DNA of 60,314 bases from a virus, in IMG/VR virus record IMGVR_UViG_3300003852_000009, positions 1 to 60,314 of that record; one strand, 5' to 3'. The notes under the pieces were generated by a model. It had not been told where the DNA came from and did not search any database. It saw nothing but the letters and a program-made list of their open reading frames with translations. Both the position numbers and the translations under genes were made by a program. Positions 51,280-58,979 of the stretch are shown one piece after another (positions within the stretch are counted from its first letter, which is position 1; each line of letters opens with the position of its first letter).

Positions 51280-52526
51280 AAAAGTTTTTGATTGCTCTAT
51301 TGCTTATCTTGATTCTCGGTGCTGTTCAATATTCTCAAAGTCAAACTACGTATTATCAATCGATTCAGTTTAGGCGGGACACTGCTCAAAATTGGACGAA
51401 CACAAATCCCGTACCTCTTCAAGGGGAGCCTTGTTTTGAATGGGATTCAGGTCGCCTCAAGATTGGCGACGGTCTTTCTCACTGGACGGCACTCCCTTAT
51501 CAGCCGCCCCCCGCCGCCTATCCGCCTATTTCATGGGGGCAAATCACGGGGTCAGTATCCAATCAAACAGATCTCTACAATAACTATCTTTCCACCTATG
51601 TTCCGATGAACAATCCAACATTTACGGGGAAAGTTACGACGCAACCTTCTTCAACGTATAGTGCAGGTATAAGTATTCCCCAGGGGACCGCTCCTACTAC
51701 TCCTTCAAATGGCGATGTATGGACCACAGCGAATGGTCTATACGTTCAAATTAATGGAGTTACAATGGGTCCTTTTGCCATTGGACAACCGGTTAGCAAT
51801 CCGTCCTGGTTTAAAAATTTGGTTATTAAAACACCAGCGACCACTCAGTTAACAGTCACCGCCGATGCCGTTGGTTTGCTCAATCCATCTAACAATGCCG
51901 CTACCACGATATTGGGCATCGCTGTAAGTATAACCATTACAAATGTTGGGCCGAACGGACTTGACACAGGAACTCTTTCGGCTTCATCGTGGTATAGTGT
52001 GTGGGTAATTTATAATCCAACAACCCAAACCGCCGCAGGCTTGATCTCTATTAACACCGGATCTCCAAACCTACCGATTGGGTATACTTATTGTGCAAGG
52101 CTTGGTTGGGTTAGAACCAGTGCAAGTAGCACTTTGGTTCCGACCACCCAATATGGCCGCAGAGTTCAATACGTCAATGGCGGGTCAGGTCTTCCCCTGA
52201 TGGATAGCGGGCTTAAAGGAAGTATAACCACTCCTACGTGGGTAGCCGTAGCCACAGGAACTTTTGTCCCTCCCACCGCTTATCGGATTACTGTTTTACC
52301 TTACGAGTATGCTGGTTGGGGCATTGCCGTGTGTCCGAATAGTAGTTATGGTGCATATACCAGTACGACAAATCCACCTTTTGCCGTTATAGACTGGCCA
52401 AGCATTAGTGCTGTTAATGCCGCCGGAACGCCCATAGAAATGACTCTTGAAAGCTCGAATATTTATTGGGCAAGCGGAACGGCTACAAGTTACCTTTATT
52501 GTATCGGTTTTGAGGACAATCTTTAA
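51276..52526 (+). CDS. fibre-like protein with Mtd_N-like domain and signal peptide
   Basis: 416 residues. Sec-like signal (MKKFLIALLLILILGAVQYSQSQ). Then IQFRRDTAQNWTNTNPVPL, GEPCFEWDSGRLKIGDG and HWTALPY match the N-terminal domain common to Mtd-type and hyaluronidase-type phage fibres. ISWGQITGSVSNQTDL echoes the giant fibre (IAWGSITGTLSNQTDL). The C-terminus is beta-rich. Probably a tail-tip adhesin. No reverse transcriptase or variable repeat is present, so no diversity-generating system is implied. Confidence 0.75.
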   Translation: MKKFLIALLLILILGAVQYSQSQTTYYQSIQFRRDTAQNWTNTNPVPLQGEPCFEWDSGRLKIGDGLSHWTALPYQPPPAAYPPISWGQITGSVSNQTDLYNNYLSTYVPMNNPTFTGKVTTQPSSTYSAGISIPQGTAPTTPSNGDVWTTANGLYVQINGVTMGPFAIGQPVSNPSWFKNLVIKTPATTQLTVTADAVGLLNPSNNAATTILGIAVSITITNVGPNGLDTGTLSASSWYSVWVIYNPTTQTAAGLISINTGSPNLPIGYTYCARLGWVRTSASSTLVPTTQYGRRVQYVNGGSGLPLMDSGLKGSITTPTWVAVATGTFVPPTAYRITVLPYEYAGWGIAVCPNSSYGAYTSTTNPPFAVIDWPSISAVNAAGTPIEMTLESSNIYWASGTATSYLYCIGFEDNL

Positions 52527-52538
52527 AAGGAGGAAATC

Positions 52539-52865
52539 ATGAAAAAATTCTTACTGGTCTTAATTTTGGTTTTGGGCTTTTCTCTTTCGGCTTTTGCGGC
52601 CAAGGAAAGTGTCACCTGAGACAACACATCCGGCGGAGTTCCGCTGACAGTCACCACTTATGGAGCTGCGCAAACTGCCTTTATAAGCGTAGAACAGGCT
52701 GAGATAAGGTTCACCCTCGATGGGAGTGATCCCTCTGTGAATGGGCATCTTCTTGAGCCTGGTATGTGGCTTTCTCTTACCAAGGCCGAACAGATTTGGG
52801 GTTTTAGGTGCAACCGTACCGGAGGGGCGAGTGGCATCATTAAGTCAGAATATTTTAAAAACTAA
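52539..52865 (+). pseudogene. signal-bearing fibre-like gene with in-frame TGA
   Basis: AAGGAGG and ATG 52539 begin a Sec signal (MKKFLLVLILVLGFSLSAFAA), then KESVT and a TGA at 52617-52619. The same frame continues for 81 more codons (DNTSGGVPLTVTTYGAAQTA... IRFTLDGSDPSVNGHLLEPG... RCNRTGGASGIIKSEYFKN) to TAA 52863. The continuation looks fully protein-like. In similar phage proteins this spot is usually Trp (xTWDN), so TGG to TGA is the simplest reading. A GC hairpin (52631-52646) lies just after the TGA. Confidence 0.65.
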
Positions 52866-52889
52866 AACTTTTTAAAGGAGGGAATAGTT

Positions 52890-53645
52890 ATGAAAAAGAA
52901 ATTGATTGCTGTTTTACTTGGAGCGCTTTTCCTTGGGGTCCTTGCTTCCCCATGCTTCTCTCAAAGCATCGGCGGATTTGGAATGGTGCCCGTCACGGGT
53001 AGATTGCTCAAAGTAACGGTTCTGACTTCTGGCACCAGCTTTGTCGCCCAGACCTGGACTACCCAACTCGTCGTTGAAGTTGTGGCTGCTGGCGGTGGTG
53101 GCGGTGGTGTTAGCGGGACTGCTTCAAACGCAGCATGCGGAGGCGGCGGCGGTTCCGGTGGGTATGCCCTTAAATATTTTACAGGAGTAAGCGGGGGCGC
53201 AACCTATACCTATGCAATTGGAGCTGGAGGTACGGCTGGGGCGAACACGGGAGGCACAGGGGGGACAGGAGGCAATACGACCTTCACGGGACCTGGTGCA
53301 GTTCTTATCACAGCCAATGGAGGGCTTGGCGGAGTTGGCATAGTCTACAATACTACGGCTGCGGTCGTCGCTGGTGGAGCAGGCGGAGCGGTAAGCACAA
53401 ACGGAGACCTCAATGCTGGTGGCACGGGCGGAGAATTCGCCAAGCGTGATTCTGGAACTTTGGCCGTCAGTGGCGGCGGAGCGGCAAGCATCTTCGGAGG
53501 CGGTGGAGTTGGGTTGACCGCACAGGGGAACGGAACTAATGCGACCGGATATGGAGCCGGTGCTGGTGGGGCTTTGTCCACTGCTGCTGCCTATACTGGT
53601 GGAGTCGGAGCTGGTGGCGTAATAATCGTCTGGGAATTTTCATAA
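52890..53645 (+). CDS. glycine-rich adhesin-like protein with signal peptide
   Basis: 251 residues. Sec signal (MKKKLIAVLLGALFLGVLASPCFS), then a beta strand (VVEVVAAGGGGGG) leading to polyglycine runs resembling phage tail-tip adhesins with glycine-helix tips. Gly exceeds a third of residues in places. GGAGGGA upstream of ATG. Likely a receptor-binding tip. Confidence 0.7.
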   Translation: MKKKLIAVLLGALFLGVLASPCFSQSIGGFGMVPVTGRLLKVTVLTSGTSFVAQTWTTQLVVEVVAAGGGGGGVSGTASNAACGGGGGSGGYALKYFTGVSGGATYTYAIGAGGTAGANTGGTGGTGGNTTFTGPGAVLITANGGLGGVGIVYNTTAAVVAGGAGGAVSTNGDLNAGGTGGEFAKRDSGTLAVSGGGAASIFGGGGVGLTAQGNGTNATGYGAGAGGALSTAAAYTGGVGAGGVIIVWEFS

Positions 53646-53660
53646 TAGAGGAGAACTGTG

Positions 53661-53921
53661 ATGCCCTCAATGATTGATCAAAGAGATTTTGAGAAAATAA
53701 GTGACCCGAACACAAAGTTAAATATTCTTTTTGATTACACAGCTAATGTCTATACTCTTCTTTGTAAAAAAGATATTGACTGCGAGAATAGATTAATGAG
53801 TTGCAATGGAAGGTTTAAAACTCTGGAAAATAGAAAGAAGCTCGATATGACTGTGAGCGGGGTATTTGGATTAATCGGAGGTTTCATTTCGGGATTGGCA
53901 AAAACGGTATTTCGCTTTTAA
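53661..53921 (+). CDS. XhlA-like tail-anchored protein
   Basis: 86 residues from ATG 53661 (a GTG three bases upstream is also possible; GAGGAG precedes both). Helical N-terminal part with Cys/Asn (KKDIDCENRLMSCNGR), then a C-terminal transmembrane helix (MTVSGVFGLIGGFISGLA). This shape recalls haemolysin XhlA-like proteins that accompany phage lysis genes. Marks the start of the lysis-like cluster. Confidence 0.6.
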   Translation: MPSMIDQRDFEKISDPNTKLNILFDYTANVYTLLCKKDIDCENRLMSCNGRFKTLENRKKLDMTVSGVFGLIGGFISGLAKTVFRF

Positions 53922-53937
53922 AGATGGACAAGAAATA

Positions 53938-54330
53938 ATGGACCTTCAACTTGTAAGAAAACAAAAGACCGCTCAATCAACGATGGGTGATCTTGCCGTT
54001 AACACCCTTCATGAATGCTTTACCTTTGAGCCTCCTAAACCCATCCCTGCTGGTATTTATTTGATAGAATTTTATATGTCCCCTGAACATGACTATTTAG
54101 TCCCTCTATTGAAGGACGTTCCAGGTCACACCTACATAGAGATTCATGTCGGGAATTTCCCGAAGGATACCAAAGACTGTATTCTTGTAGGTCAGAATCG
54201 CTCTCCCGATGAGGTAGGGAATTCCTTACAGGCTTTTATCCATCTTATGCTCAAGCACTTAATTCCCGCAGTTTGGTTTAGGAAAGAACTTTTGAGGATT
54301 ATTATCACGGAGGACTTTCAGGAGAATTAA
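53938..54330 (+). CDS. DUF5675-family protein
   Basis: 130 residues with the family pattern: KQKTAQSTMGDLAVNT..CFTFEPP, PIPAGIYLIEFYMSPEHDYLVPL, YIEIHVGNFPKDTKDCILVG, VGNSLQAFIHLM. DUF5675 proteins commonly lie among phage lysis genes; a role on peptidoglycan is suspected but unproven. Not a canonical lysozyme. Confidence 0.85.
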   Translation: MDLQLVRKQKTAQSTMGDLAVNTLHECFTFEPPKPIPAGIYLIEFYMSPEHDYLVPLLKDVPGHTYIEIHVGNFPKDTKDCILVGQNRSPDEVGNSLQAFIHLMLKHLIPAVWFRKELLRIIITEDFQEN

Positions 54331-54400
54331 GATGATAATTTTTTTCTGGAGAAAACTATTTCAAATCTTAGAGGACATCCAAAGAAAGGAGGTGATTATA

Positions 54401-54628
54401 ATGGGTGCATTAGAAGATCTACAGGCAAAGGTACAGGCTCTCAAGGACTTGGTTGCGACTATTAACACTTCTGTTACAGGAGAGATCGCAAGGGTTGAGG
54501 CGATTATTCTTAATCTCCAGACAGGAAGTGTTTCTGCCGCAGATGTAGAAAAGGCCGCCACCGATCTTCAGGGTGTGGTCGATAACCTGAAGACGGTTGG
54601 AACGACACTGGATGCGGAAAGACCCTAA
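54401..54628 (+). CDS. small coiled-coil protein
   Basis: 75 residues from ATG 54401 (GGAGGTGATTATA upstream): MGALEDLQAKVQALKDLVATI..., one long coiled coil. A short Trp-containing leader frame from 54332 is read through but has a poorer start. Followed by a strong stem-loop. Confidence 0.65.
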   Translation: MGALEDLQAKVQALKDLVATINTSVTGEIARVEAIILNLQTGSVSAADVEKAATDLQGVVDNLKTVGTTLDAERP

Positions 54629-54643
54629 TAACCTTTTCCCCGA

Positions 54644-54667
54644 TTCCCCAGCGGGTAGTCTGGGGAA
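54644..54667 (+). terminator. perfect hairpin after coiled-coil gene
   Basis: TTCCCCAG (54644-54651) and CTGGGGAA (54660-54667) form a perfect eight-base stem with loop CGGGTAGT. It is not followed by a T-run, so attenuation or messenger stability is more likely than full termination. Confidence 0.55.
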
Positions 54668-54689
54668 AAACTTATAGGAGGTGAGTTAA

Positions 54690-54872
54690 ATGTTAGGAAA
54701 AAACTGGAAGACTTCTTTGTTTGGTTTGTTAGGCGCCGTTTGCATCGCCATCTATCCAATCCTTCAGTCGGGCAAGGTTGACCCTCACGCATTGATCATG
54801 GCGATAGCGGTTGCGGTAATAGGTTTTCTTGCAAAGGACTTCAATGTGACTGGAGGGACAATAAGGCAGTAA
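54690..54872 (+). CDS. candidate holin
   Basis: 60 residues with two hydrophobic helices (TSLFGLLGAVCIAIYPIL; ALIMAIAVAVIGFLA) around a short polar turn and a small polar end. Length, topology and position suit a class II holin that times lysis. GGAGGTGAG upstream of ATG. A second membrane protein lies at 53661. Confidence 0.65.
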   Translation: MLGKNWKTSLFGLLGAVCIAIYPILQSGKVDPHALIMAIAVAVIGFLAKDFNVTGGTIRQ

Positions 54873-54885
54873 AGAGAGGAGTAAA

Positions 54886-54984
54886 ATGTATTGTCCATGC
54901 GGAAAGGAACTTACCTTAACATCATTGAATCCATGGGTGACTTTTACAACAGATAATTGGGGTAAAATCATATCTGGTACTTGA
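54886..54984 (+). CDS. hypothetical micro-protein
   Basis: 32 residues, MYCPCGKELTLTSLNPWVTF..., with CPCG. AGAGGAG precedes the ATG and the gene starts 14 bases after the holin-like gene. Only one cysteine pair, so metal binding would need a partner. Confidence 0.45.
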   Translation: MYCPCGKELTLTSLNPWVTFTTDNWGKIISGT

Positions 54985-55057
54985 ATCCACGGAAAATATT
55001 TCCCTCCAGTTAAGGAGGATAAACCATTTCAGGATTATTTTAAGGAGGTAAGATAAA

Positions 55058-55501
55058 ATGAAAAAGCTTATCATATTATCATTTCTTTTTCTGTTTCTAA
55101 TGGGTTGCGCAACATATCAGACCGCTATTACCAAGATCACGGTAATGGATCAGCAAAATGCTGCCACGACCCGAATTGCGGCCAAAGAGATTGCTTCGAC
55201 ATGGCCTCTCAATTCAAGCGCCCTCACTGTCGTGCTTAAAAAGTTCACTACATTGCTGCCCTGTGCTTGCAGTGATGATATCAAGACTTTGGACAGCATC
55301 GCAGCCAAATGCGTCAAAAAGGATGCGAATGGGCTTCCCACCTGTGAGGAGCTTACGGACCAGGACATGGGCCAAGTAGTTGTCCTGTGGGGATGGGTAT
55401 GGGGTAGCATCGTAAAAAGCGGAGCCGATCAGATTATGCAGACCTTCTTCCCAGCGGTGTTAGCTAAGATCCTCCCTTACGTAACTGCGTTGGGTTTATA
55501 G
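55058..55501 (+). CDS. lipoprotein
   Basis: 147 residues. Signal with lipobox (FLFLFLMGCATY), so a lipid-anchored periplasmic or outer-membrane protein. The mature part has two CAC/CxxE cysteine spots and amphipathic helices (MGQVVVLWGWVWGSIVKSGA). Position in the lysis-like cluster suggests an outer-membrane spanin or lysis accessory; no definite family. AAGGAGG upstream of ATG. Confidence 0.65.
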   Translation: MKKLIILSFLFLFLMGCATYQTAITKITVMDQQNAATTRIAAKEIASTWPLNSSALTVVLKKFTTLLPCACSDDIKTLDSIAAKCVKKDANGLPTCEELTDQDMGQVVVLWGWVWGSIVKSGADQIMQTFFPAVLAKILPYVTALGL

Positions 55502-55590
55502 GCAGAACTACGTAACTCATTGATTCATGGTGCATGGTTTGATATTGGCGGGAGTGAGAAGTCTTGTTGTAGAGCATCCTGAAGAGGTAT

Positions 55591-56292
55591 TTGACTTTGG
55601 AAATAGACGACAGACTATTTGCTATCGAGGAGGAAATAATATGGGGCCTCCTCGATGGATTTTTGAAGAACGCCAAAAGAATCCCGTGGGGTCCAACGAG
55701 CAAGGCAGTGGTTTTCTCCGATCAGCACAGGGGGGATAAGAGTGTTGCGGACCAGTTCCTCAAGAATGAGGACTTACACAATCAGGTGCGTCAATCCTTC
55801 CGTCAGGATGGATACCTTCTTATAGACAATGGCGACCTCGATGATTTATGGGAATTTGGAGACGCCCCGTACAAATACTACGGGAACTTGCACTCTGACA
55901 TCAGGACACGTGGGAATCATGATAATAAACGGAGAGACCTTCCAGAGGTCGTGGTATTAGACTCTGACCCTCCTATCCTCATAACACATGGGCACAAGGG
56001 TGATCCGGTCGATGACCAGCTTTCCTTTATAGGGGAGGCAGCGGTTCATATTTGGAGGTTAGTTGATAATCTGGGTATTCCGAATCCTTTTGGCGCGGGG
56101 TCCACAAGGCATGAGGACATAAAGGAAATAATGAAGAGATGGTCAAATGCGAGATCAGTTCCTTTGGTTACAGGCCATATCCACTATGCAGAGATTGACG
56201 GGATGTATAAGAATTCGGGATTTTGGAAAGGAGTAGGCGGTCAGGCCATTATAATTGAAGGAAATGAATTTAAATTGGGGAGTTGGCAATGA
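55591..56292 (+). CDS. calcineurin-like metallophosphoesterase
   Basis: 233 residues from TTG 55591 (GAGG three bases upstream). Motifs of the metal site are all present: SDQHRGD (D..H), NGDLDD, RGNHDN, THGHKGD and TGHIHYAE. It hydrolyses a phosphodiester or phosphomonoester; the substrate is unknown. It is coupled (ATGA) to the papain-like gene that follows. Confidence 0.9.
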   Translation: MTLEIDDRLFAIEEEIIWGLLDGFLKNAKRIPWGPTSKAVVFSDQHRGDKSVADQFLKNEDLHNQVRQSFRQDGYLLIDNGDLDDLWEFGDAPYKYYGNLHSDIRTRGNHDNKRRDLPEVVVLDSDPPILITHGHKGDPVDDQLSFIGEAAVHIWRLVDNLGIPNPFGAGSTRHEDIKEIMKRWSNARSVPLVTGHIHYAEIDGMYKNSGFWKGVGGQAIIIEGNEFKLGSWQ

Positions 56293-57074
56293 AAAGAAAA
56301 TACTTATTAAGAAGGGACAGACCGGATGAAAGGGATTTTCATTCTATGCTATTTCCGCACGAGGAGGTAACAATTCCAACATTCGTGAACCTTCGGAAGT
56401 ACACCCCTAAAGCATTTGACCAGGGCCAGTGGGGAAGTTGCACAGCAAATGCAGGTGTCAGGGCAAGGATCGTTCTGTCCTTATCTGGAGGGAAGCTTGG
56501 CATCAGGATCATGCTCTCCAGAATGGGTCTCTACAAAGAAGAGAAGATCATCGAGGGGGCGCCATTGAGCGAGGACTCCGGTGCCGAGATGAGGGATATT
56601 GGAAAGGCCCTTACTACGGTCGGAGTGGCCCCCGAATCAGATGACCCCTATACTGATGCCAACTTTGCTACACCGCTTACTTTCCAAGAGAAGACGGACG
56701 CTGCAAAATACAGGGCTAAGTTTTATCAGAGAGTGATCGGGATCACCCAGATCAAACAGTATATCGCTCTCCACCAACAGGGGGTATTGATCGGGATGGA
56801 TGTCTATGAGAGCATGGAAGGGGACCAAGTGGCCAAGGACGGGATACTCCCCATGCCAGGGAAAGGGGAATCTTTATTAGGTGGCCATGCGCTCTACGTA
56901 GAGGGTTATGACGACAATATGATATATCCTCTATGGCAGAAACAGGGATTAAAGCCTGGGGGCCTGATTATTGCAAATTCCTGGGGAATTTCTTGGGCTG
57001 ACAAGGGGTATTTCTTTATGAATTACAAATATGTAAATGATGGTTTGGCTTACGATTCTTGGATTATCCAATAA
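56289..57074 (+). CDS. papain-like (C1A) cysteine peptidase
   Basis: 261 residues from ATG 56289. Catalytic residues are recognisable: oxyanion Q45, nucleophile C51 (QGQWGSC), H200 (GGHALYVEGYDD) and N230 (NSWGISW). No pro-segment of full length and no signal peptide. It cleaves peptide bonds, perhaps in host proteins or in peptidoglycan peptides at lysis. Coupled to the phosphoesterase by an ATGA overlap. It is the last rightward gene. Confidence 0.88.
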   Translation: MKRKYLLRRDRPDERDFHSMLFPHEEVTIPTFVNLRKYTPKAFDQGQWGSCTANAGVRARIVLSLSGGKLGIRIMLSRMGLYKEEKIIEGAPLSEDSGAEMRDIGKALTTVGVAPESDDPYTDANFATPLTFQEKTDAAKYRAKFYQRVIGITQIKQYIALHQQGVLIGMDVYESMEGDQVAKDGILPMPGKGESLLGGHALYVEGYDDNMIYPLWQKQGLKPGGLIIANSWGISWADKGYFFMNYKYVNDGLAYDSWIIQ

Positions 57075-57087
57075 AAACGGGTTGACC

Positions 57088-57219
57088 TCATTCCTTCTCC
57101 CTCAAAAACTTTCTAATGAATTTTACATAACCATTTCTATAATCACATTTTGCACAGTGAACAAGGTTGTTATCTGGATAATATTTCAATTTTCCTATTT
57201 TGCATTTAGGGCATCTCAT
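57088..57219 (-). CDS. zinc-ribbon micro-protein
   Basis: 43 residues, MRCPKCKIGKLKYYPDNNLV..., with CPKC and CAKC pairs around a strand, the form of a zinc ribbon. It overlaps the end of the upstream leftward gene by 14 bases. Ends close to the papain-like gene, with which it converges. Confidence 0.65.
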   Translation of the reverse strand: MRCPKCKIGKLKYYPDNNLVHCAKCDYRNGYVKFIRKFLREKE

Positions 57220-57472
57220 CTTTCCCCTCTTTCTCCTTCATCCCAAATTCTTTCGGTGTTGCGGGAAGATAGTCTGCTTTAAATCCTAATGATTCTTGGG
57301 TGTTTGGAATAGTTTCAACATTCACCAGAAAATCCAATTTGCAATAGTTTGATTTAATCCTACAAACCTTCCTTTCTGGAAGTTCTTTCTTAAACTCTTG
57401 GAGTCCAAGATATAATTCTTTTACTGTCTGTTCGGTTAATTCTAAAGTTCCATAAATAATATCAAATTTCAT
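57206..57472 (-). CDS. hypothetical protein
   Basis: 88 residues, MKFDIIYGTLELTEQTVKEL..., alpha/beta with a charged tail. GGGAGGGAAAG upstream of ATG. Between two zinc-ribbon genes of the leftward operon. Not recognised. Confidence 0.6.
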   Translation of the reverse strand: MKFDIIYGTLELTEQTVKELYLGLQEFKKELPERKVCRIKSNYCKLDFLVNVETIPNTQESLGFKADYLPATPKEFGMKEKEGKDEMP

Positions 57473-57482
57473 CTTTCCCTCC

Positions 57483-57605
57483 CTACTTATTAAATTCTAC
57501 ATACCCACATTTTACACATAAGAAATAATAAGCCATAATCTCAAAATTGATTTCTTGGATAAGAACACTAAACCCACATTTAGGACAGGATTTGATAACC
57601 GACAC
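57483..57605 (-). CDS. zinc-ribbon micro-protein
   Basis: 40 residues from GTG 57605 with AAGGAGGGG upstream: MSVIKSCPKCGFSVLIQEIN..., with CPKCG and CVKCG pairs. It lies right after the RNA-like element at 57621-57691, whose leader it would use. Confidence 0.6.
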   Translation of the reverse strand: MSVIKSCPKCGFSVLIQEINFEIMAYYFLCVKCGYVEFNK

Positions 57606-57620
57606 TTTCCCCTCCTTAGA

Positions 57621-57691
57621 CGGCCAATGAGCAGGGAATTTCACCCTAACCGTTTCCTGGTTATTTAAAACCAGTTCCCCCCCATTGGCCG
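57621..57691 (-). ncRNA. three-stem RNA-like element in leader
   Basis: A closing stem CGGCCAATG (57621-57629) with CATTGGCCG (57683-57691) is perfect over nine bases. It encloses two perfect hairpins: AGGG/CCCT (57633-57636 with 57644-57647) and CTGGTT/AACCAG (57657-57662 with 57669-57674). This makes a three-way junction. On the minus strand it would stand in the leader of the GTG-started zinc-ribbon gene, 15 bases upstream. Strand and function are inferred; a known riboswitch was not recognised. Confidence 0.5.
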
Positions 57692-57742
57692 CCTCACTTC
57701 AATTTCCTAATAAACACCAGCTCCCCATTCATATCTAAAAAT

Positions 57743-57958
57743 TTATCTTTTAGATAATCCATGAGCAAGACTATCGGCATAATCCGGTCCCATAAAAACC
57801 TTAAAGTGACATTCCCGATGAGGCCCGATATAGTGAGAACAGGTTACAATTTGAGACCATCTTTTCCAGTCCATACATCGCAATAACCCACTTGCCTTAT
57901 AAAGTTTTCTTTGACAGGTTTGGCAGGCTATTTTTTGAGGCAAGGTTCTGAGGATCAT
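57743..57958 (-). CDS. Cys/His-rich small protein
   Basis: 71 residues, MILRTLPQKIACQTCQRKLYK..., with CxxC, then C28, C40, H42 and the pair H47/C50, a likely zinc site of restriction-like or HNH-like minimal type. Coupled (ATGA) to the end of the MBL gene. A further 22-residue frame follows but is not supported. Confidence 0.6.
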   Translation of the reverse strand: MILRTLPQKIACQTCQRKLYKASGLLRCMDWKRWSQIVTCSHYIGPHRECHFKVFMGPDYADSLAHGLSKR

Positions 57959-58677
57959 TTCTCCTCACAGATATAGACGGGAATACCTACAGCCTGTTGA
58001 ATTTCTAATTTCATCCTGACTTCATCACTATTGCCATCGCTCAAATGGGTCAAAAAGATTGCCCTACAACGACTAAGATTATTGGCTTTTAGCATAGAAA
58101 TTAGATTTTCAAGAGACATGTGAGACCTGCGAACTCGCTTTCCGACTATCGCGGGAATGTGGCCCTCAAGGATATTCTTGCTAAGAAGCTCGGAGATGTT
58201 GTTGCACTCTACGGCGATCATTGTGATTCCTTGGAAGCGATTTTCAACGTAGGCTGTGTCTGGAATGAACAAGAGGCGATCATTGTCACGGGCTATGAAG
58301 AAACCTATTGGATCTGGAGCATCATGCTCAAGGGGGAATGCTGTAACGAATCCTCCAGGGATGGGCAGCGGTTCTAAATAATTGTCCCACATGTGACTTC
58401 GATGGTGTCTAACTACCCCCAATGTCATAGCTGTTCCGTAACTCATCCAGCAGTCAACTCCCGTTTTCAATAAATCTTTCACCGCCTTTGAGTGGTCGCC
58501 ATGACTATGACTACAAAGACAGCCCCCGAGATCCGACAGGCTTATTCCGTGCTCTCTCAATTTATCCCTCAATCGATTGATCGGAAGACCGGCTTCGAGA
58601 AGAAGGGGGGCAGCTCCTTCGGATTGAAGGAGATATGCATTACCCCTTGAGGATGAGGCAAATGAAGTGAAGTTCAT
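57955..58677 (-). CDS. MBL-fold metallo-hydrolase, likely nuclease
   Basis: 240 residues. Metal-binding H57xH59xD61H62 (SHSHGDHSK), plus later GHIPAIVGKRVRRSHMS and FLTHLSDGNSD motifs, as in YycJ/ExoX-like MBL exonucleases that accompany RecT in phages. It probably resects DNA ends for annealing. ATG overlaps the DUF6166 stop. Confidence 0.85.
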   Translation of the reverse strand: MNFTSFASSSRGNAYLLQSEGAAPLLLEAGLPINRLRDKLREHGISLSDLGGCLCSHSHGDHSKAVKDLLKTGVDCWMSYGTAMTLGVVRHHRSHMWDNYLEPLPIPGGFVTAFPLEHDAPDPIGFFIARDNDRLLFIPDTAYVENRFQGITMIAVECNNISELLSKNILEGHIPAIVGKRVRRSHMSLENLISMLKANNLSRCRAIFLTHLSDGNSDEVRMKLEIQQAVGIPVYICEEK

Positions 58678-58967
58678 AGGGATATCTCCGTGAGTGGCTT
58701 CGGTTCAAAACTTACGTCTCTCTCAAAATCCCCTTTTGGCCATCTTGCAACCTCATCCCACTTGAATGTTTGATAGCAGTCTAAAGCTCTTTCTTTTGGA
58801 TAGATCGTCAGCATGATCGCCAGGGCAAGTTGAGCGGGCCCAGATCCGCCATATCCCCAATTAAAACCATCGGGAGAATGATTTCTCACTTTCTGACTCG
58901 CTTCTGGACGTAGGAGAACCCCATCAATCCAAATCTCTCCTGTACTCCACTTCCCCTTAACTTTCAT
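58674..58967 (-). CDS. DUF6166-family protein
   Basis: 97 residues. The signature HSPDGFNWGYGGSGPAQLALAI followed by QTFKWDEVARWPKGDFE matches DUF6166, small phage and plasmid proteins of unknown function often placed in recombination operons. GGGAGACAATT upstream of ATG. Confidence 0.85.
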   Translation of the reverse strand: MKVKGKWSTGEIWIDGVLLRPEASQKVRNHSPDGFNWGYGGSGPAQLALAIMLTIYPKERALDCYQTFKWDEVARWPKGDFERDVSFEPKPLTEISL

Positions 58968-58979
58968 AATTGTCTCCCT

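Noticed and set aside
51276-52526. Diversity-generating retroelement suggested by the Mtd-like domain
   Set aside because: No reverse transcriptase, template repeat or variable repeat was seen in the window.
57694-57762. 22-residue minus-strand frame after the Cys/His-rich gene
   Set aside because: No ribosome site, overlaps the upstream gene and is too short to support.
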